Assembly (NCBI RefSeq): GCF_002483235.1
Contig: NZ_DLHN01000018.1
Span: forward strand, 77,530 to 141,529
From: Pedobacter glucosidilyticus
GTDB taxonomy: Bacteria > Bacteroidota > Bacteroidia > Sphingobacteriales > Sphingobacteriaceae
Length of the DNA: 64,000 nt
Direction of reading: 5' to 3'
Shown here piece after piece: positions 28,477 to 35,430 of the stretch; within the stretch, counting starts at the first letter, position 1, and every line of letters begins with the position of its first letter. The notes beneath the pieces were generated by a model that saw only the letters and a program-made list of their open reading frames with translations, had not been told where the DNA came from and ran no database searches. The position numbers were made by a program, and so were the translations under genes.

Positions 28477-29109
28477 TTACTTATTAGGTTGCGGAGTTGT
28501 TCTTAAATATGGCTTAATTTCTGTAAAACCTTTTGGAAACTTGGCCGGAATATCCTCTGTTTTAATAGCTGGCGCAACCACTACATCTTCCCCATCTTTC
28601 CAATCTGCTGGTGTAGCAACACTGTGGTAAGCGGTTAACTGCAAAGAGTCTATCACCCTTAAAATTTCCTGAAAATTTCTACCTGTTGATGCAGGGTAAG
28701 ATATAATCAATTTTACAGTTTTATCTGGTGCTATAATAAATAAAGACCTTACTGTAAAAGTTGTTGATGCATTAGGATGCAACATACCATAAGCTTCTGA
28801 AATACTTTTATCTTCATCAGCAATGATAGGAAAATTTACCTCTACACCTTGTGTTTCATTAATATCACTTATCCAGCCTTTATGAGATTCAACAGAATCA
28901 ACACTTAAAGCCATTACTTTTACATTTCTTTTAGCAAACTCATCATTTAAAGCTGCTGTACGACCCAATTCGGTTGTACAAACTGGTGTATAATCTGCCG
29001 GATGCGAAAATAATACACCCCAGCTATCACCTAAATATTCATAGAAATCAATTTCTCCTTCAGAGGTCTTTGCCTTGAAATTTGGAGCTACATCACCTAG
29101 TCTTAACAT
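28477..29109 (-). CDS. 1-Cys peroxiredoxin (Prx6-like)
   Basis: 210 aa. The peroxidatic cysteine is Cys44 in the motif PADYTPVCTTE; no resolving cysteine is present anywhere in the protein, so it is a 1-Cys enzyme. The C-terminal 1-cysPrx_C region (TPADWKDGEDVVVAPAI; FPKGFTEIKPYLRTTP) is complete. Reduces hydrogen peroxide and organic peroxides in the cytoplasm. It lies 108 bp downstream of hemN on the same strand. I do not see a Crp/Fnr-type site in front of it. Confidence 0.95.
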   Translation of the reverse strand: MLRLGDVAPNFKAKTSEGEIDFYEYLGDSWGVLFSHPADYTPVCTTELGRTAALNDEFAKRNVKVMALSVDSVESHKGWISDINETQGVEVNFPIIADEDKSISEAYGMLHPNASTTFTVRSLFIIAPDKTVKLIISYPASTGRNFQEILRVIDSLQLTAYHSVATPADWKDGEDVVVAPAIKTEDIPAKFPKGFTEIKPYLRTTPQPNK

Positions 29110-29217
29110 AATTCTAAAATTTTAATTCTCTACTAATTTAGTAGAGATATTTTAAAGAAACAAGAAACCACAATCATGCCATTTATTAAATGACATTCAG
29201 ATTTGATTTCTATAACC

Positions 29218-30579
29218 TTAGCCCATGCTAAATAGTGGTTTACTTAGCTTAGTTGCTTGCAAGCGAGCATCAAATACAGCACAAACATTTCGTAAAAAGC
29301 GTTTTCCTATTTTGGTAACTTTTATAGATTGATATTCCTGAATGATTAAACCATCTTCTACCAGCTCTGTTAATCCTGATAAATTTTCTCTGAAAGCATC
29401 GTTTTGTAAATCTTCATCAGTCCAGGTGGTTACACCTTTACACATGATATTTAAAATATGCCTCCTGATTAATAAATCCTCTTCATTTAACACATGTCCT
29501 TTTACTACTGGTATTTCTCCGGCATTAATCAAAGTCAAATACTCCTCTTCGCTTTTAACATTTTGGGCAAAGGCATCCCAGGTATCGCTAATAGAAGAAA
29601 CGCCTAAACCAACCAATAAACGGGTGTACTGATGGGTATAACCCATAAAATTACGGTGTAACTTTTTGTTTTGTGCAGCTATGTTTAACTTATCATTGGC
29701 AAAAGCAAAATGATCCATACCGATATCTAAATAACCAGCAGCAAGAAGCATTTCTCTGCCTTTTTCATATAATTCTTGCCTTAAATGGGTATCAGGTAAA
29801 TCGGCTTCTGTAAATTTTCGCTGACCAGATTTTACCCAAGGGACATGCGCATAGCTATAAAAAGCAATTCTATCAGGCTTTAAGCCGATAACCTTTTCTA
29901 TCGTAGCTGTAAGGCTAGCAACGGTTTGTAAGGGCAAACCATAAATTAAATCGAAATTTATGGAAGTATAACCTACGGCTCTGGCTTGTTTACTTACGAT
30001 ATCTACCTCTTCTACAGACTGTATTCTGTTGATCATGATTTGCACTTGCTCATCAAAATCTTGTATACCTAAGCTTAATCTTTTAAAACCTAAAGCATGT
30101 AATACTTCAAGATGTGCGAGAGTGGTATTTGCCGGATGCGCTTCAAAACTAAATTCTGCATCCTCATGAATGATACAATCTTCTAAAATACCTGTGATTA
30201 AAAGCGCTAAATTTTCTGGCGAGAAAAATGTGGGTGTGCCTCCGCCTAAGTGTATTTCTTTTAACTGAGGTTGGGTGCCAAAAACGGCTTGATACATTTT
30301 CCACTCTTTGATAACGGCTTGTAAATAAGGCTCCTCTACACCATGATTTTTAGTAATACGCTTATTGCAGGCACAATAGGTACACAAACTTTCGCAATAA
30401 GGTAAATGGATATAAACACTTATACCATCATTATGATTACTGATATCAAAAGATTGTTTAACTTTTTGCAACCATAAAGCTTTATTAAAGGTACTTTCAT
30501 CCCAAAACGGAACCGTAGGATAACTGGTATACCTAGGTACAGGTACCGTATATTTAGTTGTGATATTTTGGCTAAGCAT
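29218..30579 (-). CDS. hemN: Oxygen-independent coproporphyrinogen III oxidase (radical SAM)
   Basis: 453 aa, full length. The radical-SAM [4Fe-4S] motif is Cys62-x3-Cys66-x2-Cys69 (YCESLCTYC), preceded by VYIHLP and followed by HLGGGTPTFFSP. It also has the HemN-typical N-terminus (VPRYTSYPTVPFW) and GMDHFAF segment. Converts coproporphyrinogen III to protoporphyrinogen IX without O2, allowing heme synthesis when oxygen is scarce. The ATG is one base after the D-lactate dehydrogenase stop, so it depends on the ldhA promoter and its Fnr/FixK-like box. In other bacteria hemN is a classical Fnr/FixK target. Confidence 0.96.
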   Translation of the reverse strand: MLSQNITTKYTVPVPRYTSYPTVPFWDESTFNKALWLQKVKQSFDISNHNDGISVYIHLPYCESLCTYCACNKRITKNHGVEEPYLQAVIKEWKMYQAVFGTQPQLKEIHLGGGTPTFFSPENLALLITGILEDCIIHEDAEFSFEAHPANTTLAHLEVLHALGFKRLSLGIQDFDEQVQIMINRIQSVEEVDIVSKQARAVGYTSINFDLIYGLPLQTVASLTATIEKVIGLKPDRIAFYSYAHVPWVKSGQRKFTEADLPDTHLRQELYEKGREMLLAAGYLDIGMDHFAFANDKLNIAAQNKKLHRNFMGYTHQYTRLLVGLGVSSISDTWDAFAQNVKSEEEYLTLINAGEIPVVKGHVLNEEDLLIRRHILNIMCKGVTTWTDEDLQNDAFRENLSGLTELVEDGLIIQEYQSIKVTKIGKRFLRNVCAVFDARLQATKLSKPLFSMG

Positions 30580-30580
30580 A

Positions 30581-31618
30581 CTAGGATTGGTGAGGTGATA
30601 ATTGCTTTATTTTGGTAGCTTCTTTTTGACAATTTTTAGCACATGCGCAAGCCTTACCCACACATTTATTTTCTTGCCAAAGGTCTAAGCTTTTTATGGT
30701 AAGTTGTGCTATTTCTTGTAAGGCTTCTTTAGTTAAAAAAGCCTGATGTGGTGTTATCATCACATTAGGAAAAGCCAATAACTGCTGCAACAAGCAATCT
30801 TTTTGTTTGTCTTGATGATGATTTTCAAAAAATAAGCCGTGTTCATATTCATAAACATCGGCACCTAAAGCTCCAATCTTACCAGATTTAAGTGCTTGCA
30901 AAACATCGTTGGTATTTAATAAACCTCCTCTTCCGGTATTGATTAACATCACACCAGGTTTCATTTTTGCAAGATGCTCTGCATTGATGATATGCCTGGT
31001 TTCATCAGTTAAAGGAACATGTAAAGAAATGATATCTGATTTAGCATAAAGCTCTTCTAAACCCACATGCTTTATACCTGTATGTTGATGTTTTACTTGG
31101 TCATAAGCCAAAACTTTACAGCCAAAACCGTTAAATATTTTTGCTGTAATCAAGCCAATCTCGCCTAAACCTATTATACCTACAGTTTTACCATACAAGG
31201 TAAAACCTACCAAACCATCTAACCTGAAATCGAAGTTTTTGCTTCTTTCTGTTGATAATAAAATTTTACGATTTAAAGCCAAAACAAGCGTTAACACGTG
31301 TTCTGCAATACTGTGTGGCGAGTAAGAAGGGATATTAGCTATTTTAATATTGGCTGCCGCCGCTGCTTGTTTATCAATATGATCTGTACCTACAGAACGT
31401 GTGGCAATATATTTAACGCCGTAATGGGCAAGCTTTTGAATTACGGATGCCGAAACATCATCACTTGTAAAAACTACAACTGCATCTTTACCTTCTGCAT
31501 AAGATGTAGTTTCATCAGTTAAAGGATTAGCTATTAGCGTAATATCATGCTTTTTTTGATTGGCTTTTGCCAGCAATTCTTTCTCAAAAGACCTCGTACT
31601 GTAAACTACAACTTTCAT
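30581..31618 (-). CDS. ldhA: D-lactate dehydrogenase (fermentative, 2-hydroxyacid dehydrogenase family)
   Basis: 345 aa from the ATG at 31618; an in-frame TTG at 31636 adds six residues and is less likely. The NAD-binding motif is GKTVGIIGLGEIG; catalytic positions lie in NTGRGGLLNT (Arg), DVYEYE (Glu) and MITPHQAF (His). Reduces pyruvate to D-lactate and regenerates NAD+ in fermentation. The last ~29 residues are an unusual tail with Cys319-x4-Cys324-x-Cys326-x3-Cys330, which could bind metal or be redox active. It is the first gene of an ldhA-hemN unit preceded by a good -7 element and a Fnr/FixK-like palindrome. Confidence 0.9.
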   Translation of the reverse strand: MKVVVYSTRSFEKELLAKANQKKHDITLIANPLTDETTSYAEGKDAVVVFTSDDVSASVIQKLAHYGVKYIATRSVGTDHIDKQAAAAANIKIANIPSYSPHSIAEHVLTLVLALNRKILLSTERSKNFDFRLDGLVGFTLYGKTVGIIGLGEIGLITAKIFNGFGCKVLAYDQVKHQHTGIKHVGLEELYAKSDIISLHVPLTDETRHIINAEHLAKMKPGVMLINTGRGGLLNTNDVLQALKSGKIGALGADVYEYEHGLFFENHHQDKQKDCLLQQLLAFPNVMITPHQAFLTKEALQEIAQLTIKSLDLWQENKCVGKACACAKNCQKEATKIKQLSPHQS

Positions 31619-31637
31619 TTGCTTCGCTTTATACAAG

Positions 31638-31645
31638 CAAAGCTA
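31638..31645 (-). promoter_or_regulatory. -7 element of the ldhA-hemN promoter
   Basis: The minus strand reads TAGCTTTG, an exact TAnnTTTG. No TTTG -33 element is evident at the usual distance, which fits an activator-dependent promoter. The inferred transcript start is near 31633, about 15 bp before the ldhA ATG. Confidence 0.55.
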
Positions 31646-31689
31646 CCAGCTATATTCCTATTGTAACATGAGTGTAATCAGCAAGAAAA

Positions 31690-31703
31690 GTGATAAAAAT
31701 CAA
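31690..31703 (-). promoter_or_regulatory. Fnr/FixK-like operator upstream of ldhA
   Basis: Minus-strand sequence TTGATTTTTATCAC: TTGAT-N4-ATCA(C), one base off the perfect Fnr consensus TTGAT-N4-ATCAA. The centre is about 63 bp upstream of the inferred ldhA start point, close to the -61.5 position used by class I Crp/Fnr activators. The site overlaps the stop codon of the regulator gene. Confidence 0.65.
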
Positions 31704-32749
31704 TTTTTCATATTTTTAAGACGGTTTACATCTATAATGTGTATCTCACCACCTTTCTTCTCAATCAGTTTTTCTTCTTTAAAATCGCTTAAGGTACGAC
31801 TAACAGTTTCTGTAGCCATACCAGCCATTGCAGCTAAATCATCTCTAGAAATTTTAAAAATATCCTGATTTTTATTTACTTCCCTGATACGCATTAAAGT
31901 TTCTGCCAAGCGTTTCCTTACCGAGTGGTAAGCCAGTTGTACCAATTGTTCTTCCTTTTGATGAATATGTGCAGAAAGTAACCGAATAAACTGCATGGCA
32001 ACTGCTGTATTATGGTTTAACAAGGCATTCACCTGGTCTTTATGCAACATGCAAATGCTGCTATTTTCCATAGCTTCGGCAGTTTCTGTATGCAACTGAC
32101 TAATTAAGGCATCATGCACACCAAAATATTCATCGGCATGGTAAATTCCGGTTAAAAGTTCTCTGCCATCTTCACTTAACTTAACGGTTTTAATTTTACC
32201 CTCGAGCACTAAATAAATACCTTGTGCATGGTCTTGGTCGTAATAAATAATCTGACCTTTTTTAACCTGTCTTATTTTCTTTTGAGAGATTAACGATTTT
32301 AAATCCTGCTTATCTTCAACCTGTGAGGCAAAATCTTCCAGACTTTTTAAGCCTTTTGTATAAAAGGCTTCTTGTTTTTGCTTTTTATTAAGCCTACTTT
32401 CTATAGCGTTTAAAAGCTCCATATCGTCAAAAGGCTTAATCAAATAATCATCTGCTCCCATCTCCATTCCTTTACGCATATCTGCTCTTTCTGCTTTAGC
32501 CGTCAGAAAAATAAAAGGAATATTAACCGTTTCCGGATTTTTATTCAGCAGATACAAAACACCATAACCATCAAGTTCTGGCATCATGATATCACAAATA
32601 ATTAAATCTGGAAGGTATTTTTGGGCTTTTTCTGCACCCAATTTGCCGTTAACGGCAGTTTCCACTTCATAACCAGCCAAACCTAAAATTTCTGCTGTTC
32701 CTTCTCTAATATCCTCGTTATCTTCTATAATCAGGATTTTCTTTTTCAT
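31700..32749 (-). CDS. Response regulator with receiver and Crp/Fnr output domains (FixJ-FixK-like fusion)
   Basis: 349 aa. The receiver domain (1-120) has phospho-acceptor Asp53 (IICDIMMPELDG) and Lys105 (LIKPFDD). A cNMP-binding-type beta-barrel follows (about 145-250), then a Crp-type winged helix (about 270-345). The recognition helix reads ATETVSRTL with Glu314, Ser317 and Arg318, the same E-x-x-S-R signature that Fnr and FixK use to read TGA half-sites. It lacks the N-terminal cysteine cluster of Fnr, so oxygen input most likely comes by phosphorylation from the adjacent kinase (1 bp gap). Predicted activator of the TGA-N6-TCA sites at 31690, 35308 and 35371. Confidence 0.92.
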   Translation of the reverse strand: MKKKILIIEDNEDIREGTAEILGLAGYEVETAVNGKLGAEKAQKYLPDLIICDIMMPELDGYGVLYLLNKNPETVNIPFIFLTAKAERADMRKGMEMGADDYLIKPFDDMELLNAIESRLNKKQKQEAFYTKGLKSLEDFASQVEDKQDLKSLISQKKIRQVKKGQIIYYDQDHAQGIYLVLEGKIKTVKLSEDGRELLTGIYHADEYFGVHDALISQLHTETAEAMENSSICMLHKDQVNALLNHNTAVAMQFIRLLSAHIHQKEEQLVQLAYHSVRKRLAETLMRIREVNKNQDIFKISRDDLAAMAGMATETVSRTLSDFKEEKLIEKKGGEIHIIDVNRLKNMKN

Positions 32750-32750
32750 G

Positions 32751-33935
32751 CTAAAGATTAAAAATCAGGGTAAATTTAGCGCCTTTGTTTTCTGCACTCT
32801 CAAACTCCACCTCGCCATTCATCAATTTAATATAACGGTTAACAATATTTAATCCTAAACCAGTACCCGGGATGCTCCCTGTATTGTTGGCTCTAAAGAA
32901 AGGTTCAAATAAATGTTTTTGATCATTTACAGGAATACCAATACCATCATCTTTAATCATCACCATACAGCGTTTTTCATCCAGCTCGGTATTAAACTCT
33001 ATAAAGGTGTTTTCGCCAGAATATTTAATAGCATTAGCAATCAGGTTGATGATACAATTTTTTAATAAGGCTGCATCTAAAGTAACTAAGCTGCTTTTTC
33101 CAGTATGTTGATAAATGATATTTTGATTTTGCTTGGCTATCAATTGCATTTCTTCGGTAATTTCTTCTGCCAGTTTTACCAAATCAAACGGTGCTGCTTG
33201 TGGATTAATTTTACCAGCCTCCAGCCTTTCCAGAGATAAGAAATCGTTAAGAATATTGGTAAGGTTGCCCACACCAACTTTTATCTTGCCCACATGTTTG
33301 GCAATATTGGGATTTTGATACTCTTGGGCATATTTTTCTATCAAAGATGCAGAGAGTTGTATAGAACTTAAGGGTGTTCTAAACTCATGTGATGCCATAG
33401 ATACAAATCGGCTTTTTAATTGGTTAAGTTCTTTTTCTTTTTCAAGAGATAAACTAACCTCTTCTTTGGCATTTTGTAACTGCGCAACAATAGATTGTAA
33501 AGCTTCTGTTCGCTCTTCTACTAAATGCTCTAGTCTGGATGTGTATTTTCTTAATTGCTCTTCGGCGTCTTTTTCTCTGCTTAAATCGTGTATAAATCCG
33601 GTATAAACTATCCTGCCTTCGTACTGCACTTTACTTACGGCTAGCCTGAATGGAAATTGGCTTCTATCTTTTCTTAGCCCAGTTACCTCTCTACCAATCC
33701 CAATAATATGTGCTTCGCCTGTTTGGTGGTAGCGATGGATATAACCATCGTGTTGAGACCTATAAGGTTCTGGCATCAACATCGATATATTTTTACCTAC
33801 TACTTCATTAACCTGGTAACCAAACAGTTCACAGGCCGATGGGTTAATGGCTTCTATTAATCCTGTTGTATCAATGGTAATAATCCCATCAATAGCGTTA
33901 TTAATAATTGCTTCCAGTAAAGCCTCTTTATCCAT
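32751..33935 (-). CDS. Sensor histidine kinase with FixL-like (heme-type) PAS domain
   Basis: 394 aa, no transmembrane segment. The PAS domain (1-120) contains MPEPYRSQHDGYIHRYHQTG and HIIGIGREVTGLRKD. His62 and Arg82 fall in the contexts of the heme-ligand His200 and distal Arg220 of Bradyrhizobium FixL, with the same spacing of 20. A coiled-coil linker (120-170) leads to HisKA with phospho-acceptor His183 (MASHEFRTPLS) and a HATPase domain (NLIANAIKYSG; GIGIPVNDQ; GTGLGLNIV). Likely a soluble oxygen or redox sensor phosphorylating the regulator encoded 1 bp downstream. Heme binding is inferred; some PAS domains with this motif do not bind heme. Confidence 0.9.
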   Translation of the reverse strand: MDKEALLEAIINNAIDGIITIDTTGLIEAINPSACELFGYQVNEVVGKNISMLMPEPYRSQHDGYIHRYHQTGEAHIIGIGREVTGLRKDRSQFPFRLAVSKVQYEGRIVYTGFIHDLSREKDAEEQLRKYTSRLEHLVEERTEALQSIVAQLQNAKEEVSLSLEKEKELNQLKSRFVSMASHEFRTPLSSIQLSASLIEKYAQEYQNPNIAKHVGKIKVGVGNLTNILNDFLSLERLEAGKINPQAAPFDLVKLAEEITEEMQLIAKQNQNIIYQHTGKSSLVTLDAALLKNCIINLIANAIKYSGENTFIEFNTELDEKRCMVMIKDDGIGIPVNDQKHLFEPFFRANNTGSIPGTGLGLNIVNRYIKLMNGEVEFESAENKGAKFTLIFNL

Positions 33936-33983
33936 TTGGCTAATTTATCTTAAAAGTATTACTAATAAAAATACTTATGAAGA

Positions 33984-35258
33984 TTATTTATATCGCTCCT
34001 CAAATGCTTTCTCTAAAGCTTCTCTATGGTCTGGATGTGCTATTTCTATCAAAGCTCTTCCTCTTTGTTTTAAACTTTTTCCATACAAATTTACTATACC
34101 ATATTCCGTTACCACCCATTGTACATGTCCTCTGGTGGTTACCACACCTGCACCTTCTTTTAAGAAAGGAACAATTCTGGAGATTCCTTTATTGGTAGTT
34201 GATGGCAAAGCAATTATAGGTTTACCACCTTGCGATAAAGATGCACCTCTGATAAAATCCATTTGCCCACCAATACCAGAAAATTGGTATGTTCCTATAG
34301 AATCTGCGCAAACCTGACCTGTTAAATCAATTTCTATGGCACTATTGATAGCAATTACTTTAGGGTTTTGGCGGATAACACTCGTATCATTTACATAATT
34401 GATATTCATCACCCTTACCGATGTATTATCATCCACAAAATCATACAATTTTCTGGTGCCTACCATAAAAGAAGTAACCGTTTTACCTCTGTTAAGCTTC
34501 TTCATACTATTATCAATAACGCCACTTTCTATCAATGGGATTACTCCATCAGAAAGCATTTCGGTATGCAGACCTAAATTTTTATGGTTTACCAAATTTT
34601 TTAGAACTTGGTCTGGAATACTACCAATTCCTAATTGTAAGGTAGAACCATCTTCTATCAAAGAAGCCACATTTTTACCAATTTGCACCACTACATCGCT
34701 GGCTTTTGTAGCATAATCTACTTCTGGAAGCTCTGCCTTTTGCCAAACCAATGCATTTATTTTATTGATATGGATAAACCCATCTCCGTGTGTTCTGGGC
34801 ATAAAAGGATTAACCTGAGCAATCACATATTTCGCATTTTCTATGGCTGCTCTGGCAATATCTACCGATGTTCCTAAAGAACAATAACCATGTTTATCTG
34901 GTACGGATACTTGAATAATGGCTACGTCAATAGGTAAATAGTTTTCGTTAAACAGGATAGGTATCTCACTTAAAAATACAGGTACATAATCGCCAAACTG
35001 GCTATTAGCTACCGCTCTGGAATTTGCCGATACAAATAAGGAATTGAAGAAAAAACTATTTCTGTATTTTTCATCATTAAAATTGACATCTCCTAAAGTG
35101 GTGATGCTAACCAATTCAACATTTTCCAATTCCTGATACCTATGTTGTAAGGCTTTTATAAGGTGTACAGGTGTTGCAGCACTTCCATGTAAAAACACCC
35201 TATCTCCTGACTTTACTGCTTTAACGGCCTCTGCGGCACTGATATAATGAACATCCAT
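33984..35258 (-). CDS. Acetyl-CoA hydrolase/transferase family protein (4-hydroxybutyrate/succinate-type CoA-transferase)
   Basis: 424 aa. The catalytic Glu233 lies in GLHTEMLSDG, which forms the glutamyl-CoA thioester in class I CoA-transferases. The CoA-contact loop is LQLGIGSIPDQVL, and the C-terminal domain has GIGGQMDFIRGA. Moves CoA between acetyl-CoA and a carboxylic acid; the acceptor is not readable from sequence. It is encoded 48 bp upstream of the FixL-like kinase and divergently from the 596-aa protein. A palindromic Fnr/FixK-like site about 41 bp upstream of its inferred start of transcription suggests induction when oxygen is low, fitting a role in fermentation or reductive acid metabolism. 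Confidence 0.92.
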   Translation of the reverse strand: MDVHYISAAEAVKAVKSGDRVFLHGSAATPVHLIKALQHRYQELENVELVSITTLGDVNFNDEKYRNSFFFNSLFVSANSRAVANSQFGDYVPVFLSEIPILFNENYLPIDVAIIQVSVPDKHGYCSLGTSVDIARAAIENAKYVIAQVNPFMPRTHGDGFIHINKINALVWQKAELPEVDYATKASDVVVQIGKNVASLIEDGSTLQLGIGSIPDQVLKNLVNHKNLGLHTEMLSDGVIPLIESGVIDNSMKKLNRGKTVTSFMVGTRKLYDFVDDNTSVRVMNINYVNDTSVIRQNPKVIAINSAIEIDLTGQVCADSIGTYQFSGIGGQMDFIRGASLSQGGKPIIALPSTTNKGISRIVPFLKEGAGVVTTRGHVQWVVTEYGIVNLYGKSLKQRGRALIEIAHPDHREALEKAFEERYK

Positions 35259-35277
35259 GTGGCTAAATTTTATGGCT

Positions 35278-35284
35278 CAAAATA
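35278..35284 (-). promoter_or_regulatory. -7 element of the CoA-transferase promoter
   Basis: The minus strand reads TATTTTG, close to TAnnTTTG. The inferred transcript start near 35273 leaves a 15-nt leader. The palindrome at 35308-35321 is then centred at about -41.5, the class II activator position. Confidence 0.45.
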
Positions 35285-35307
35285 GCTTTATTTTAAGCTT
35301 ATAAAAA

Positions 35308-35321
35308 ATGACAATCGTCAT
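35308..35321. promoter_or_regulatory. Fnr/FixK-like palindrome (CoA-transferase side)
   Basis: ATGACAATCGTCAT: a perfect 5+5 inverted repeat ATGAC/GTCAT around AATC, with the TGA-N6-TCA core of Crp/Fnr-family sites. Placed for activation of the minus-strand CoA-transferase gene. Confidence 0.65.
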
Positions 35322-35370
35322 CAAAAAAGGTTTCTTTTATCTCTAAATATGACCAAAAAATAAAGCTTAA

Positions 35371-35384
35371 GTGACTAAAATCAT
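35371..35384. promoter_or_regulatory. Fnr/FixK-like site (596-aa gene side)
   Basis: GTGACTAAAATCAT contains TGAC-N4-ATCA. It is centred about 42 bp upstream of the inferred start point of the plus-strand gene, which again is the class II position. A single half-site (TATGACC) lies 20 bp to the left. Confidence 0.6.
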
Positions 35385-35408
35385 ATTCTAAAAGGATTAT
35401 TAATCGGT

Positions 35409-35415
35409 ATTTCGT
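35409..35415 (+). promoter_or_regulatory. Weak -7 element upstream of the 596-aa gene
   Basis: TATTTCG resembles TAnnTTTG with one mismatch. It lies 15 bp before the ATG at 35431; no -33 element is apparent, as expected for an activated promoter. Confidence 0.35.
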
Positions 35416-35430
35416 AAAAAAAATAATTTA

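Noticed and set aside
33847..34317. 156-aa plus-strand open frame opposite the kinase start and CoA-transferase end
   Set aside because: Shadow of two well-supported genes on the other strand; no recognisable protein features.
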